From Plectrocnemia conspersa (Eukaryota > Arthropoda > Insecta > Trichoptera > Polycentropodidae): DNA of 64,000 bases. Shown here piece by piece: positions 24,252-44,034 of this stretch (positions are counted from its first letter, which is position 1; every line of letters begins with the position of its first letter). A program made the position numbers and the translations under genes. Below the pieces are notes generated by a model, which searched no databases, was not told the origin of the DNA, and saw only the letters and a list, made by a program, of their open reading frames with translations. The stretch spans positions 186,001-250,000 of the forward strand of contig VTFK01000227.1 of the NCBI GenBank assembly GCA_009617715.1, given 5' to 3'.

Positions 24252-24593
24252 TTAAAACAAGTGGAACGTTAGTAAGAATCTGAAGGTTAGGGGTACAGGG
24301 TCCGAGAGATCATTATTTAAATTTTGGTCCTCGTACGATGGTCGAGTGGCGTCGTGTGCTCTTTGGATAACTGCCTCCTCTATCCCAACAGACGTCCTGC
24401 CCTTCGCCATCATCGAAGGGTGGAGGGTTGAAAAATATGAATTTTGCAAGGGCCAGAAAAAGGCAAGCGCCGAAAATGACAAAAACGTCAACGGATTATT
24501 AAAACAAGGCGTATTATAATGACTTGAAATGAAGTAAGATGTGTAGTTAAGGGTGTATGAGATGAATAAAAAATCTTGAATAAATGTGATCAA
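24252..24593. other. Segment open on both strands, function unknown
   Basis: The minus strand is open for 113 codons from an ATG at 24593, including SMMAKGRTSVGIEEAVIQR. A plus-strand frame is open across most of the same span (from about 24270 to 24520, including WITASSIPTDVLPFAIIEG). Base composition is clearly less AT-rich than the flanks. Neither frame matches a family I recognise. It may be an exon, a piece of a mobile element, or chance. Confidence 0.3.
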
Positions 24594-27500
24594 TTTTATT
24601 TAATACTCATTTTTAATTATCTGTGTAAGATTATTTTCTACTTAATAATTGCTGTGGTTCACATTATCTTATAGTAGCTGTGTTTCAGATTTTTGTATAT
24701 AAAGTTTATATGCTAGAATGTGATGAGATGTGCTATCGAAATACAAATATTTCCTACACTGAGTCAATCTGTAAGGCGTCGTGTTGGAGTGCGGCTGTTT
24801 AATCAATTAAAATAATTATTATTTTTTTATATTTTTAATGTAATATGTTTACTTATAAATTTTATAGCTAGATTTGTATCAAGCTATACGTATATATGTA
24901 ACGTAAATTATTTTAAAATTGTCTTGATCTTTCGTATTATTCTCCCTTAATGGCAGACTCTTCCCATACTTTTGTATAGGTAGTGCTACTCATTTATCGA
25001 AAACTTTTGAGAAATTCGGTAAAAGTAAAACACAGTTCGTATTTATATTATTCCAGTAAATACTTTTGTATTTAGAAAATCTTTTTATTGATTTTATTTT
25101 ACATTTTAGGTAAATATTTACGTTAGGTTATAATTAAAATATAAATGAACATGAAGAATGATAAAACATTTATACGATTAATATAATTTTTATTTATTAA
25201 TCTATTACAAATTTCTTTATATAAGATATTATTATAATTCTGACTAAAATATTTATTGCATGTTTAATTACCGGTCACTTCATATCACCTAATAATTTCT
25301 ACTTTGTATGATTTATAGCATTAACTAAAAACATTGGCTCTTATTTTATTTATCTGGCGAACAAACTCTTCTCTCTAATCTCTATAAAATACAACCAAGT
25401 TCTAAGTATTTGATCCTTGCATTTTTAATTTTGTATTCACCGGCAAATGTCCAAAGATATCGAAACAAAATTTTTGGTCATAAAACTATAATATATATGC
25501 TGTCAAAAAATGTTTTCGGAGGGATAATCTGAAATATCTACCCCTTTTCGGAGAATGCAGCTATTATTTGTCTTTAAAATTGCAACTGTTATAAAACATT
25601 TGAAGATATTAGTATGAATTTAATTTTTAACAAAATTTTGCATTCTTGAGAAATTCCTGAGAAAAAATACTACGTGGCACTTGCTAAGTACGAATTCAGT
25701 GCAAATCACTGCTTTCTTCATCTTGACTAAAAATTTAAATCACTATTTGCTGCAAAAATGAGACAACTACTAAAAAAACATACTCTAGTAAAAGAGGCGA
25801 TAACCAAATACCAAACTAAATACCAAATCTAGAATTTGTATAGTGCCTTTTTTTGCTTAAGATTAAATTTGTACGAATATTAGTAAATGTTTTACAACCA
25901 CTGCATTTTTTATACTGCTGCATACGAAAGGGCAGATCTGTGCCGGATGTTTGAAAACACGCATACTTTCTTGAAAGCTTTTAATAGAGGTAGGAATTAT
26001 TTGAATAGCAAAAAAAATTTTTTTTTAACTACTCTAATTGCTTTATCTTTACTTTGATAATCTAAGAATTATTTTAATAATTAGATAAAAAGAAACCACT
26101 CCGCTTAGGAATTGGCAGATTGCAAAAATGTTTTAGTGCTTTCTAAAGATTTGCGCCATAAAAGTCTGTCTTTTTCAATAATTCAAAGAGGATTTTATAT
26201 TTAGCTTAGAAACAGCTGTTAAATATAGCAGTCTGAAATTCCTTCGTTACTTGCCCTTCTAATCAATCGAAGTAGATTGATACGATTTGGTTATTCGCGT
26301 TCAATATAACAAATCATCATCCTTTTGAAGTTCTTCCAATAATCATCCAGTTCTTTGTACTTATAAATATGAAAATATCTTCAATAATTTACTGTGCTAT
26401 TATAATAATTTAACTATTTATAAAATGTATTTTTATATTTATCAAAATTTATCGTATAATTTTCATTTTCGCGAAATGAAAATTATCGAAAACCAGAATG
26501 CCTTATTATTATTGCTAATGCAACAAAAAATCTTGGAGTAAACATTCCTAAAAACTTATGGGACGTATTTTCACACACATTTTATTATTAATTTATTACA
26601 AAACAGTCATTTTAAGTAGCAATTCTTCTTAAAATAGCTATCGCTTTAAATTCTAAAGCCCTGCATCTTAAATTAAATGGTGCTGTACTAATCTTAAAGA
26701 TTTTTTGCAACAGCAGGACATAATAAATGCACACAAGAAATGAGACTATCTCGTACACAATTAAAAATGTAAATATAAATAAAAATAAATATTGGTGGCC
26801 ATTTTAAGCTTCTGTTGCATGTCTGATATATACAATTTACAAGTAATTTTAGTATTTAACATACTTTCAAGGTTTTTATTTGTCTTATTCTCATATTTTA
26901 CCAAAATAAAGTGTCCAATATTTATTCCACTTATTTTTTGTGTTTAGCTAATTGAAAAAATATTAAATAAATCAATAATATATACAAAAATAAAATTATT
27001 CGGTATTAAACTTTTGCAAACATTGATCTTCATTGTTTTAAATTATTGTATAATGCTAGTATGAGACCAATTACTGTTTACAATATACTATATAAATAAA
27101 AGTAATGATTATAATAATTGCACTTTTTTGCGATGAATAATATGTAAAGCAAAAATACGCGTTTTATTATTATTATATTTTTATTCCCCTATTATTCAAA
27201 TTTATATGATTGCTCGTTGAAGTGCCAACGATGGCACAGCGTGAGACCAATTTCCATTTGGTAATAGCTATCGGGGCTACGACACCGCTACGGGCTATAT
27301 ACCAACAAACGATTCTGAACAACTGGCATAAAACATACCTACATATAATCTCAGAAAATAAAAAAAATAATGCACATCTTCCCAATAGCACTTACATCTC
27401 AGACATGCAAATTCAGATTGATCTGGTTTAAACGTTCTTGGAACCTGTTAATTCGCAACATATACTTGCTAATAATTCTATATTAAACGACGATAAAGCA

Positions 27501-27639
27501 TCTTAATGAGGGTGTGTTGGTTATATAGAATACATGTTTACGTTATTTTAGAAATTATCCTTTGATAGGTCTATCTAACAGGCGTCTAAATATAATATAA
27601 TAGTCTAGCTGACAAACGACCGTTGATTGGCTCGTCGGC

Positions 27640-27745
27640 GGTAATTTGTGCAAATGACTTGTGACGGGTTTCGAACCCGACACCCCCGGCTCACAAAGCC
27701 GGTTTGTTTAAAACAACACCCCCCAATTCTCGCCAACTTAGTGGG
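27640..27745 (-). repeat. tRNA-like sequence, probably a SINE head or tRNA pseudogene
   Basis: On the minus strand a T-arm-like GGGTTCGAAACCC (box B, 27665-27677) follows a perfect 5-bp anticodon-like stem CCGGC/GCCGG around a seven-base loop TTTGTGA. A box A-like TGGCGAGAATTGG lies near 27733-27745. The acceptor stem does not close, so it is not called as a working tRNA gene. Confidence 0.45.
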
Positions 27746-27984
27746 GTCGCTAGCGGCGGGGACTTTGTTAGGCTTGAACATATTTTATTCGTATTTATTT
27801 TTAAAATAATATTTTTTCTATATTTATATATTAAAGTTTAATTTTTTTCCCCATATCATTTATGTTATAAAGTATTATAAAGTGAAACATCTGAAACTTC
27901 TATAAATACTGAAGAACAAAGAAGTTGATAAAAATGATTCACAATATTAAACCTATATTGGTCAAATTGGGAACAAATTCAGTT

Positions 27985-28545
27985 AATATGTCCATATCAG
28001 ACTCGGTGTACGACAGAGATGTATCTTATCACCTTTGCTATTTAACATGTACTCTGAATCAATATTTCAAGAAGCTTTAGATGAGAGTGATCTGGGAATA
28101 CCGTTGAATGGTAAACCAATAAATAACATAAGATTTGTGGATGATCAGATAATTCTAGTAACCATAAACCACTGATATAAAATATGAACCAGCATGGTAT
28201 AAAGATAAACGTTCGTAAAATTAAATGATTTATTGCAACAAAAAGATCACTTCTTATACCAAACAAACAATGAAGCAATATCAAATCATACAATATAAAT
28301 AATTGAGTACATGAGTGAATGAGAAATAGGTAAGAGCTCGAATAGAAATGGCAAGAAGTTCATTTTAGAATGAGACCTCTATTCTCTAACCATGACCTGA
28401 ACCTTCAGCTAAGGATGTGCATCGTTCATTATTATATTTTCACGATTCTCCTATACGGAGTAGAGGCATGATGAAATTAAAGATTAATTCGAAAAGTAGA
28501 CATCTTTAATATGTGTACGTATGCTCAAGATAAGGAAGCTTTAAT
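27985..28545 (+). pseudogene. Non-LTR retrotransposon reverse transcriptase fragment
   Basis: The plus strand reads GVRQRCILSPLLFNMYSE, then INNIRFVDDQIIL. These are the conserved blocks of a LINE reverse transcriptase, with the usual F/YADD catalytic box altered to FVDD. After several stops, MRPLFSNHDLNLQLRMCIVH and ILLYGVEA match the thumb and downstream region of the same kind of ORF. The fragment is truncated at both ends and has multiple stops. The exact clade is not certain. Confidence 0.8.
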
Positions 28546-29199
28546 ATCTCGGATATATTATAAGAGGACCGAAAAATTTCATTGTTTAAAATGTAATTAT
28601 AGTTTTCATATTATTTATTTACAATAGCACACTAACAAAGATCTCTGGGGAGCAATTTGTGTGATTTGGATACTAAAGTTCACCGTGTACCGTAGACATC
28701 TAACGAGCCTTAATAGATTGTTTGTTATTCATGTCGCAGTGGTTAATAAGCGTTATTCAGGGACGCTCTTTATCCTATATTTATTCATTAATATCGCCCC
28801 TTTCATTATGGGACCATTACGCGCCATTAAACACACATTGAACCGATATTTTTATTTTGGTACATAATAAAAGAAAAAACTTTAAATTTACCCAGATAGT
28901 CAATTAAGGTATCTATATTTTTAGATAAATAATACGATATTAACATTTTCCGTTTAATTTTTATTTTATTACAATTTACATTGATACATTTTCATTAACA
29001 CTACTACACAAAGTTCATCTTTCTACGATCTATGAGTTATACATTTTTTTACAATCATTTGTATCTATTATGGTCCTAATAATTTGATAAGTTACAACAA
29101 ATAAATATTAACAAAAAATAAATTATACTTACAATATATACAAAATAGATTGAAATAACAATTAATATTAAATAACAGTTTAAATATTTGTATTAAGAT
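28546..29199. other. Flank 3' of the homeobox gene, no gene seen
   Basis: AT-rich except for a higher-complexity patch at about 28640-28860 with several TAAT/ATTA cores. Part next to 29200 should be the 3' untranslated region of the minus-strand homeobox gene. Confidence 0.4.
28965..28970 (-). promoter_or_regulatory. Candidate polyadenylation signal for the homeobox gene
   Basis: AATAAA on the minus strand about 230 bases after the stop, with another overlapping it at 28960-28965. In such AT-rich DNA the hexamer is frequent, so this is only a candidate. Confidence 0.3.
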
Positions 29200-37187
<7,988 letters not shown>

Positions 37188-37400
37188 TTTTATTGCACGA
37201 TAGAATTTAATAACAGCATAGTAATAATATATTTTAATTTTAATTTTATTTATATTATCTTTATCAAAGTTACTTTAATTAAAAATAGTGTTATGCAAAA
37301 ATTAAATTACTTAAATTAAAGTGAGTTAAAATTAATTTTCATGGCAAGGATCGGACCGTTCACTTTCCCGCGTTCACTGACAACTAACCATAAACAACTG
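37188..37400 (-). promoter_or_regulatory. Candidate promoter and 5' untranslated region of the homeobox gene
   Basis: A minus-strand TCAGT initiator-like site lies at 37376-37380, about 190 bases upstream of the ATG, within a GC-richer patch (37345-37395). A DPE-like GGTCC follows but is about six bases closer than standard. No TATA box at a suitable distance was seen. Confidence 0.3.
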
Positions 37401-37566
37401 TCTGCTGTTTACTGTAAAATTGGGTACTAAGCCCAAAGCTACCCCCACACGTTCGACGTGCATTTTGCATATTCTTTGATTACCACATTTGATAACATGG
37501 ATAACACGGATGCTTTAATTATCACATTTGACAATGTATCGATATAGTATCTCAGCGAGATATAAT

Positions 37567-37733
37567 ATTATTGGAATCTCAGGATTCATTGGGATTTTCA
37601 CTTACTTTATTTCTATATTTCGACTGTAATACTCCATCAATGGTCACGAATTCATGACCATCACTGGAACATCACAGCTGAAATATAGAAATAAAGTAAA
37701 TGAAAATCGCGATGTATCCTGATATTTCAATAA
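37567..37733. mobile_element. MITE with about 60-bp inverted arms
   Basis: The left arm (ATTGGAATCTCAGGATTCAT, then TTTTCACTTACTTTATTTCT) is mirrored on the right from GAAATATAGAAATAAAGTAA to TCCTGATATTTCAAT. The centre holds a smaller inverted pair GGTCA/TGACC. TA-rich flanks would suit a TA-duplicating Tc1/mariner-type MITE, but the duplication is ambiguous. It sits about 190 bases upstream of the candidate homeobox promoter. Confidence 0.8.
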
Positions 37734-37741
37734 TATATGTA

Positions 37742-37775
<34 letters not shown>
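37742..37775. repeat. AT dinucleotide microsatellite
   Basis: About 15 AT units directly beside the MITE at 37567-37733. Confidence 0.85.
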
Positions 37776-37777
<2 letters not shown>

Positions 37778-39214
37778 CTTGATTTTTGTAATTTATAATA
37801 CGATTTTCCTACGGCTATTAATTTTTTTTTGTACCGGGTGCCGAATCGAATAAAATGTTCCTTTACTTCGTCGCAACAATCCTAGTTCATCATTGCAAAA
37901 ATCGATTGGTCCACGATGTTGACACATTGATCTTCCAAAAATATATGAGGATTGAATCGCGGATATTGAAACACTGCGTTTTACATTTTAATATATATAA
38001 GAAAAATAATAAATAACAATTTTCATTTGATTCATATTTAAATATTTTTTCTTTATTAAGAATTAATTATTATTTTATATTATTATCTCGCAATTATATA
38101 TTTGATATTTGTAATTCATAATACGATTTCCTTACGGATATTAATTTTTTTGCACAAGGTTCTGAATCGAATGGAATGTTTCTTTTTTTTTGTCGCAACA
38201 ATCCTTACATCCTTAAGAATATTTCAAAATTATGAATCAAATGAAAATTGTTATTTAGTATTTTTATTAAAATTAAATGACAAACTAGAAACATTTGCTT
38301 TAGTATACAATATATATTCAGAAACATTTATACAAGATATAAAATGAGTCATCCAAATAACCAAATTCAAGATAAGGCCAATCGACATAATGTATATACA
38401 TATATACATATAAATAAAACCTAAATACTAAATGTCTTGATTTATACCTTAATTTATGTGTAAGTGTGAATTTATTATTTAACATATATAAAGTATAATA
38501 AAAACGCTTTAAGGAGAGTACAAGAAAAATTTCTTTACAAATAAATATCCATAATATGACATTGAAATAATGAGGAAAATATGACTAAACAATCATGCTA
38601 TAGCAAGTGAGTAATTTGATGAATTCTTTGAACTATTGATCGGTGAGTGTATCTCTTAATAATTACAAAATTTGTTAAAATTTTGATGAAATTTGTATAC
38701 ATTACTGTACCTTTTATTTAACTATTTTTTTTTAATTTTATTTTTCCTGTTTTTTATTAGCAAAATCTCTCAAGATTTTGTCAAAATTTATACAATTATT
38801 AATTTGCATTAATAGTTATTTTTTTAAATTATCGATAAAACACAGGAAATTGAGGTAAGCCGTTTGCATGATAATTATCATTATATATAGTTATATTCTG
38901 ACCCTATAAAGCATTTCACCACAATAACAAGTTCAAAACATTTTGCACACATTACTAAAACGTAATTTTGTGGCTTAAATTATAAGTAAATTAATGAAAT
39001 TCAAGTATTTATCACTAGTGCACTTGATATAAGTTATACATACTACGGTGAAGGTTTTTCCGCATCTAATAATTAATTTAACCTAAAATATTATGGCTGT
39101 TGTGAAGATCAATGTTTTTGGTCTTTGTATGGCTTTTATTGAACATGGAAAACACATATTATCTGCAGAAACATTCCTAAACGAACATTTTAACTTTACA
39201 TAGACACAATTTTT
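37776..39214. other. AT-rich intergenic stretch, no gene seen
   Basis: Two related short blocks recur here (near 37795-37870 and 38105-38210: GTAATTYATAATACGATTT, TACGG, GTCGCAACAATCC), a local duplication about 315 bases apart. No protein-like ORF was found. Confidence 0.5.
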
Positions 39215-39545
39215 CTGCATTAGTAGTTAGTAGAAATATATATTAACTGGTGAAAATATAACTTTACTAAAAAATATACATTCACTGTAAAATTTATACA
39301 TCGAATGTAAATAAATAATGATAATTATGTAAATGTATATATTTTCACTAGCACCTGCCAGAAAAATTATATTTTTACTAGTAAAAATATATGTCTCCCG
39401 GTGAAAAAGTATTCCAATATGATTTCACTTAAAATATTTTTGAGAACGATCCGAGATTGTTTTTTTACATTTTCTTTTCTTAATAATAAAACGACATGTA
39501 TTTACCAGCCCAAATTCAAGGGAGGCAAATACTCCTACTTGCCAC
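39215..39545 (+). repeat. Palindrome-bearing repeat family, terminal part only
   Basis: It contains ACTGGTGAAAATATAACTTT, CACTAGCACCTGCCAG and TATTCCAATATGATTTCAC in the same order as copy A at 9540-9800. It ends with CCCAAATTCAAGGGAGGCAA, which matches the end block of the 49640-51300 copy. The palindrome itself is absent here. Confidence 0.65.
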
Positions 39546-40964
39546 TTACCCCCTAAATGACGTCTTTGAAAATGTTAGATATATGTTAGTATGATATTTT
39601 TTGCAGAAATATACATTATTATGAGGTGCTGACGAATAATAAAAAAGTCCAGATTGATCCAAAAGGATATAGAAAAAATCCTCGCTAGTACATCTCAAAA
39701 TGCGTGAGTCTCTCTGGTCTCTGATTTCTGCTAGTCTGAGTTGATCACTCTCCTTCCTCTCTTAAAGTTATTATATAATATGTGAAAGTGAAGCTTGAAT
39801 GAATAAATAGAAGAAAATGCTTATTTATATTAATCGTTGTACTGTTAAACTTTCGTCTACATCGTGCACCTATTCCAATGAAACGATAAACGATTGTGGT
39901 TGCTTCTTGATGACAACAAAAATATGAGTATACATTTTATTGGGAGGTAATTCATATTGTTTTTTAGGTGTGTGGTCATAAATATATGGTGCAGCAAATA
40001 TTTAACCAATACTTAAACGGTGTTTATCGGTAATAGTTTTTAAAATTGGCATGGTTAAGTTTAGTAGCTCTTCAAATTATTTCTCTGGTATTTTGTTTGA
40101 TCAATAACTTTTTTTTTAGTCTTAGTTTATACTGGAAAAATATAAAATATGACATTTATAATCAAATCAAGTCAAGGCTTATATTTTTTTATTATTATTT
40201 TAATACAAATTTACTCCAATTATATTATGTATTTAAAATACGATAAGTTGTAAAGTGTATGGTCTCACTTTTCAGCTTGGTGTGCAGAGGTTTGCGAGGG
40301 TGTGGAGGTATGATTTTAGCCCGAGGACATTGGTGGAGGATGGTGGGTTCTGTGAAAACATCACATTAAACGAACATAATGGGTTTCGTTATACGAACGA
40401 AACGGGTCGTGGCTTACAATCTCTCAACAACCACCCCTAGGGGGTAGTTGTGTAAAATGAAAGCTCGCGTTTCAAGCTTTCAGCGTTTTTATTTTATTTT
40501 TTAAAGAAGCAAATAAATATAAGAAACTAATAAAAAATCATAAATAAACAAATTTAATATGTAGTCAAACGCAAAATAATTATATTTTAATAATGCCATT
40601 TTTTATCAATTAAAATATTATTTAACTAAAATATATTTTATTATTATGCTAAATTTAGGTAGCAAAGCAGATTGAATTGAATGCTGTTTTTTTTAATGTC
40701 AATATTTACTTTTAATTTAGAAATATCATGTTTTAAAACTATTTTACAATTATATTAGTAATTTACATTGGTATGATACAGTAACATTTCCTAATTTTAC
40801 ACAAATTTTTACTTAAAACTAGAGAAGAATATACAATTGGAATAAAAAGTAAAATATATTTGACAATCAAACAATCATCTATATTCAAAATTTTCGTGTA
40901 CGCAATTTTTGTTTGCGCAATAATCAGTTCACCCTACGAAACAGTTTTGTTTTTAAAGCACAAC
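39546..40964. other. AT-rich intergenic stretch, no gene seen
   Basis: A GC-richer patch at 40255-40480 (open frame with GVQRFARVWRYDF) has no recognised family. The rest is AT-rich. Confidence 0.45.
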
Positions 40965-41195
40965 TACTAATTTTATTTTAATTATTCATCACCATATTAA
41001 TCAGTGAGATAAAAAAAATGCGGAAGACCTAATCTGTGAAGGTCGATCGAAATTAAATGATTTTAATGATAAAATAATCACTATTATCGATTTTTCAGAC
41101 ACGGTATAAATTAAAAAACACTTGAGTCTATAAGGGATTTGAACCCAGATCTTACAGGTACTAGTCAGTAGTCACCAACTTATACTTATGATTTA
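40965..41195 (-). repeat. SINE-like repeat, copy 2
   Basis: On the minus strand a box B-like GGTTCAAATCC lies at 41135-41145. The downstream body shares TTTCGATCGACCTTCACAG-type sequence and ATTAATATGGTGATGAATAA with the other copies. It is truncated at its 3' end. Confidence 0.55.
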
Positions 41196-41769
41196 TCGTG
41201 CTGGTTTTACGAGTTATATATTCCCTATAGCATAGAAAGGGGGGAAAGTGGTTAAATTAATGTACATTCTGAGACCACAGGGTCCTAAAGTGCAACTATG
41301 CATATTTTATAACGAGCTTTATTCACTATTTAAAAGAGGCATATGAAGGCAGGTAGTATAATTATTATGTTTTAGATAGCATATAAAAATAACTTTATGT
41401 TAACCTGTATTAAATGTTTTATTTTGAAAATATTTAAATATGAACATAATACTACATTTCTGTCATAAAATATCACTTCTATAATCATTTATTTCTGAAA
41501 ATAACAAGTGAAAAAGCGTGAAGATAAAAAATTGAAATACAAAAAATACATTTTCCATACCGTTGTGTTGCAAGTGGTCGTCATTAAGCGACCGCTTTCA
41601 CATATTTTCCGAGTCAATACAGCCGCGACCCACCAATGGAAATTGTTTACATTCAAATTGAAAAATAATGCCCTCTTAATTCATCCCCAATAAAATATAG
41701 ACCTTATTGTAAAATTGTTTTAGCCTTATAATCGCGTGTGCTATTTTACAGTTGGGCTCTTTCATATAG

Positions 41770-41850
41770 CGAGTTTTCCGACCAGGGGGAGTAAACGGCG
41801 GACCAATAGCGGGCGAGCGGCCAACCAATCAAAAACCGTTTTCAACAATA
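41770..41850 (+). promoter_or_regulatory. Promoter-like patch with two CCAAT boxes
   Basis: ACCAATAGCGGG and AACCAATCA lie 25 bases apart in a GC-richer patch with CGGCGGACC and GGCGAGCGG. No exon is visible downstream, so promoter activity is only a suggestion. Confidence 0.25.
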
Positions 41851-42690
41851 AAACTTTCCGCTGGTACTCGTGTGGTAAGGGTATGGTAAGCTCAAGTGCG
41901 CGAGACGTACAGTAGCCACCCAACAATTAAATCCTATACGAGGGTATTCAAATTATTTACAAAAACATATTTCATCTTGATACAGTCTGTTTAAATTATT
42001 TACAAAAAAATATATTTCATATATTTTTGCAGTGAAGGGGTTTATTTTAGTATCTAAATATATTTACTTTGATTAATAGCTACTTAAAAATCTACTGTGA
42101 TGTCTTGGCGGAGCTCGAAACTCAAATTACTTGTATGTCAAATAAATTTTCCCCATTGAAATGAATTGATATGCCAATAATCCATTTTAATTAGGAAAAT
42201 TAAAATGGATTAATGACAATTGAAATTATAAATACATAATATCTAAATTTTTGGTAAAGTTTTTTTTAAAGTTAAACAATACGTTTTTTGCTTGGCAAGG
42301 CAAATTAAAAAAAATATTTGCTCGTATCTCGAAATAAATCGAGGTTCAACTGTATAACCAACATAAGTATGAATCACTTAGTAATTATTTATTCTAGATT
42401 GTTATATCCTAAGTAATATTGATTCATTAATTTTTATTTAAAATGTTACATATGTGTGGATATAAGCACTATTATTTTAAAAATCTCTTTATTTAAAAAA
42501 AATTGTTATATAATCTTATATATAATTGTTCTAAGCCGCTTAATAGATAACTAACCTAAGCTATTACTTTAGTTTATAGTAGTGAAATACAAATAGATAC
42601 TTCTGTCGAGCTCATCAACACAAGTCCTGTATTTATAATTGAAAAGATAAACGCATATCATCATAAAAAATGATCAGTTTGATTAAATCA

Positions 42691-42755
42691 TTTTTATTGT
42701 TTAATAAAAAAAATGGGTTTGATTGTTTTTATTGCTTAATAAAAAAAATGGGTTT
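42691..42755. repeat. Tandem duplication, 35-bp period
   Basis: TTTTTATTG(T/C)TTAATAAAAAAAATGGGTTT occurs twice in a row with few differences. No coding context. Confidence 0.8.
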
Positions 42756-43099
42756 CTTCGTTTAATATGAAACACCGTGGGAGACCATTTAAATGATTAA
42801 ATATTTATTGCCTTAAGAATAGATATCGTATATAATTGTTTCCAATCTACTTAATCAGCTAACGGCCATTGCTTTCAAAAAAGTTTGTACCAAAAAGGAG
42901 CGGACCACATAATTCACCATGGTGGGGCTATGATTATAAATACTGGACCCTAACAACCACTTCTCATCAGACAATTAATTAGTTTGCGGACTTCCTCTTT
43001 GACACTTTATCTGTTATAGACTTGAACATCCACTTCGAAGTTCAAGAGACCTTAAACTTAAACCGCAACAGAAAGGAGGCCGATTCAACTTCGGACCAG

Positions 43100-44030
43100 C
43101 CATTTCTTTCTTCTCATCCACTGATCCAGTTCAAGGAGATTTTTGAGGGGAAGGTAGTTGGAGGCGAAAAAGTGAATTTCATTTAATGAAATACTATGAA
43201 TCTTAATGTAATCGATATATTTAAAAAACGACCACTAACTGGTCAGCCCCTCCCCCATCCCCCTTTCCTTGGAAAAAGCTGAAATGACGTACTTGATTCT
43301 TAACCGAAAATTCTCGGGTTATTCTTCAAAGCAAAACAAAAAAAAACAGCCCGGAATCTATCCCGAAAATATTTTTTTAAATATGTCATTTCAGTGAAAT
43401 TTCATCAGAATAAATTTTCATTGGTAGATATATATTTATACCAGTGAAAATATAATTTATCTGGCAGGTGATAGTAAAATTATATGATTTGAACTTTCCA
43501 TTTTCACCAGTAAATATATATTTTTAAAGAAAATCTAATTTAACTGATAGGTGCTAAAATTTCTATTTAGCTGAATTTTTGCTGCTCTAAAATATCTATG
43601 AAGCTCAATTTGACAGTTGCAAATCGTCTATTTGCTGTTCAAATCCAAACTTAACTTACACGAATAAACCAAACCCAATTTGCCTAATAAAAGTTTTAAA
43701 ACTAATTATAGTTTTAAAACTTTCATTATGTCAAGTCCAAAATGTAAACTAAACCAACTCATCTCTCATGAGGAAATAAGCGGAAGAAGAAGTACAGACA
43801 GACGTCACATCTCGCATACTCCATGGTTTATCTGCACTTCAATATTATACTATGTTTTAAAAATATGATAGCTGTCCTTACCGATATTAATACGGACTTT
43901 AGATGTAAGAGTATTGGTCAAAATATATTCAACCCGAATTTTGGTCATTCAAAGAGCGCAATGGCAATAATCACTTCTCAGAAGTCAAAAATTCAGAATT
44001 CAAAAGCACGTCAAGTTTGATAAAATATTT
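43100..44030 (-). repeat. Palindrome-bearing repeat family, copy B (reverse orientation)
   Basis: It runs in the opposite direction to copy A: TCTATCCCGAAAATATTTTT, ACCAGTGAAAATATAATTTA, CTCAATTTGACAGTTGC, CAAATCCAAAC, then ACCGATATTAATACGGACTT and CTTCTCAGAAGTCAAAAATTC. Only half of the long palindrome remains. An open frame at 43680-44020 lies inside it and is not a gene. Confidence 0.65.
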
Positions 44031-44034
44031 TGGT

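Larger units (their letters stand above)
16715..27639. other. Long gene-poor AT-rich region
   Basis: Nearly 11 kb without a gene I can support. Most of it is low-complexity A/T. Higher-complexity islands occur at about 17630-17990, 19920-20300, 21050-21490, 22930-23160 and 24240-24520. They could be old mobile elements or conserved non-coding DNA, and none shows a protein family signature. A C-rich tract at 20487-20498 followed by AATGATGTCCCTG resembles the end block of the palindrome-bearing repeat family. Confidence 0.5.

Noticed and set aside
27640..27745. Functional tRNA gene
   Set aside because: The T-arm and anticodon-like stem are good but the acceptor stem does not pair and the spacing between boxes is long.
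43680..44020. Two overlapping short open frames
   Set aside because: They lie wholly inside copy B of the palindrome-bearing repeat.
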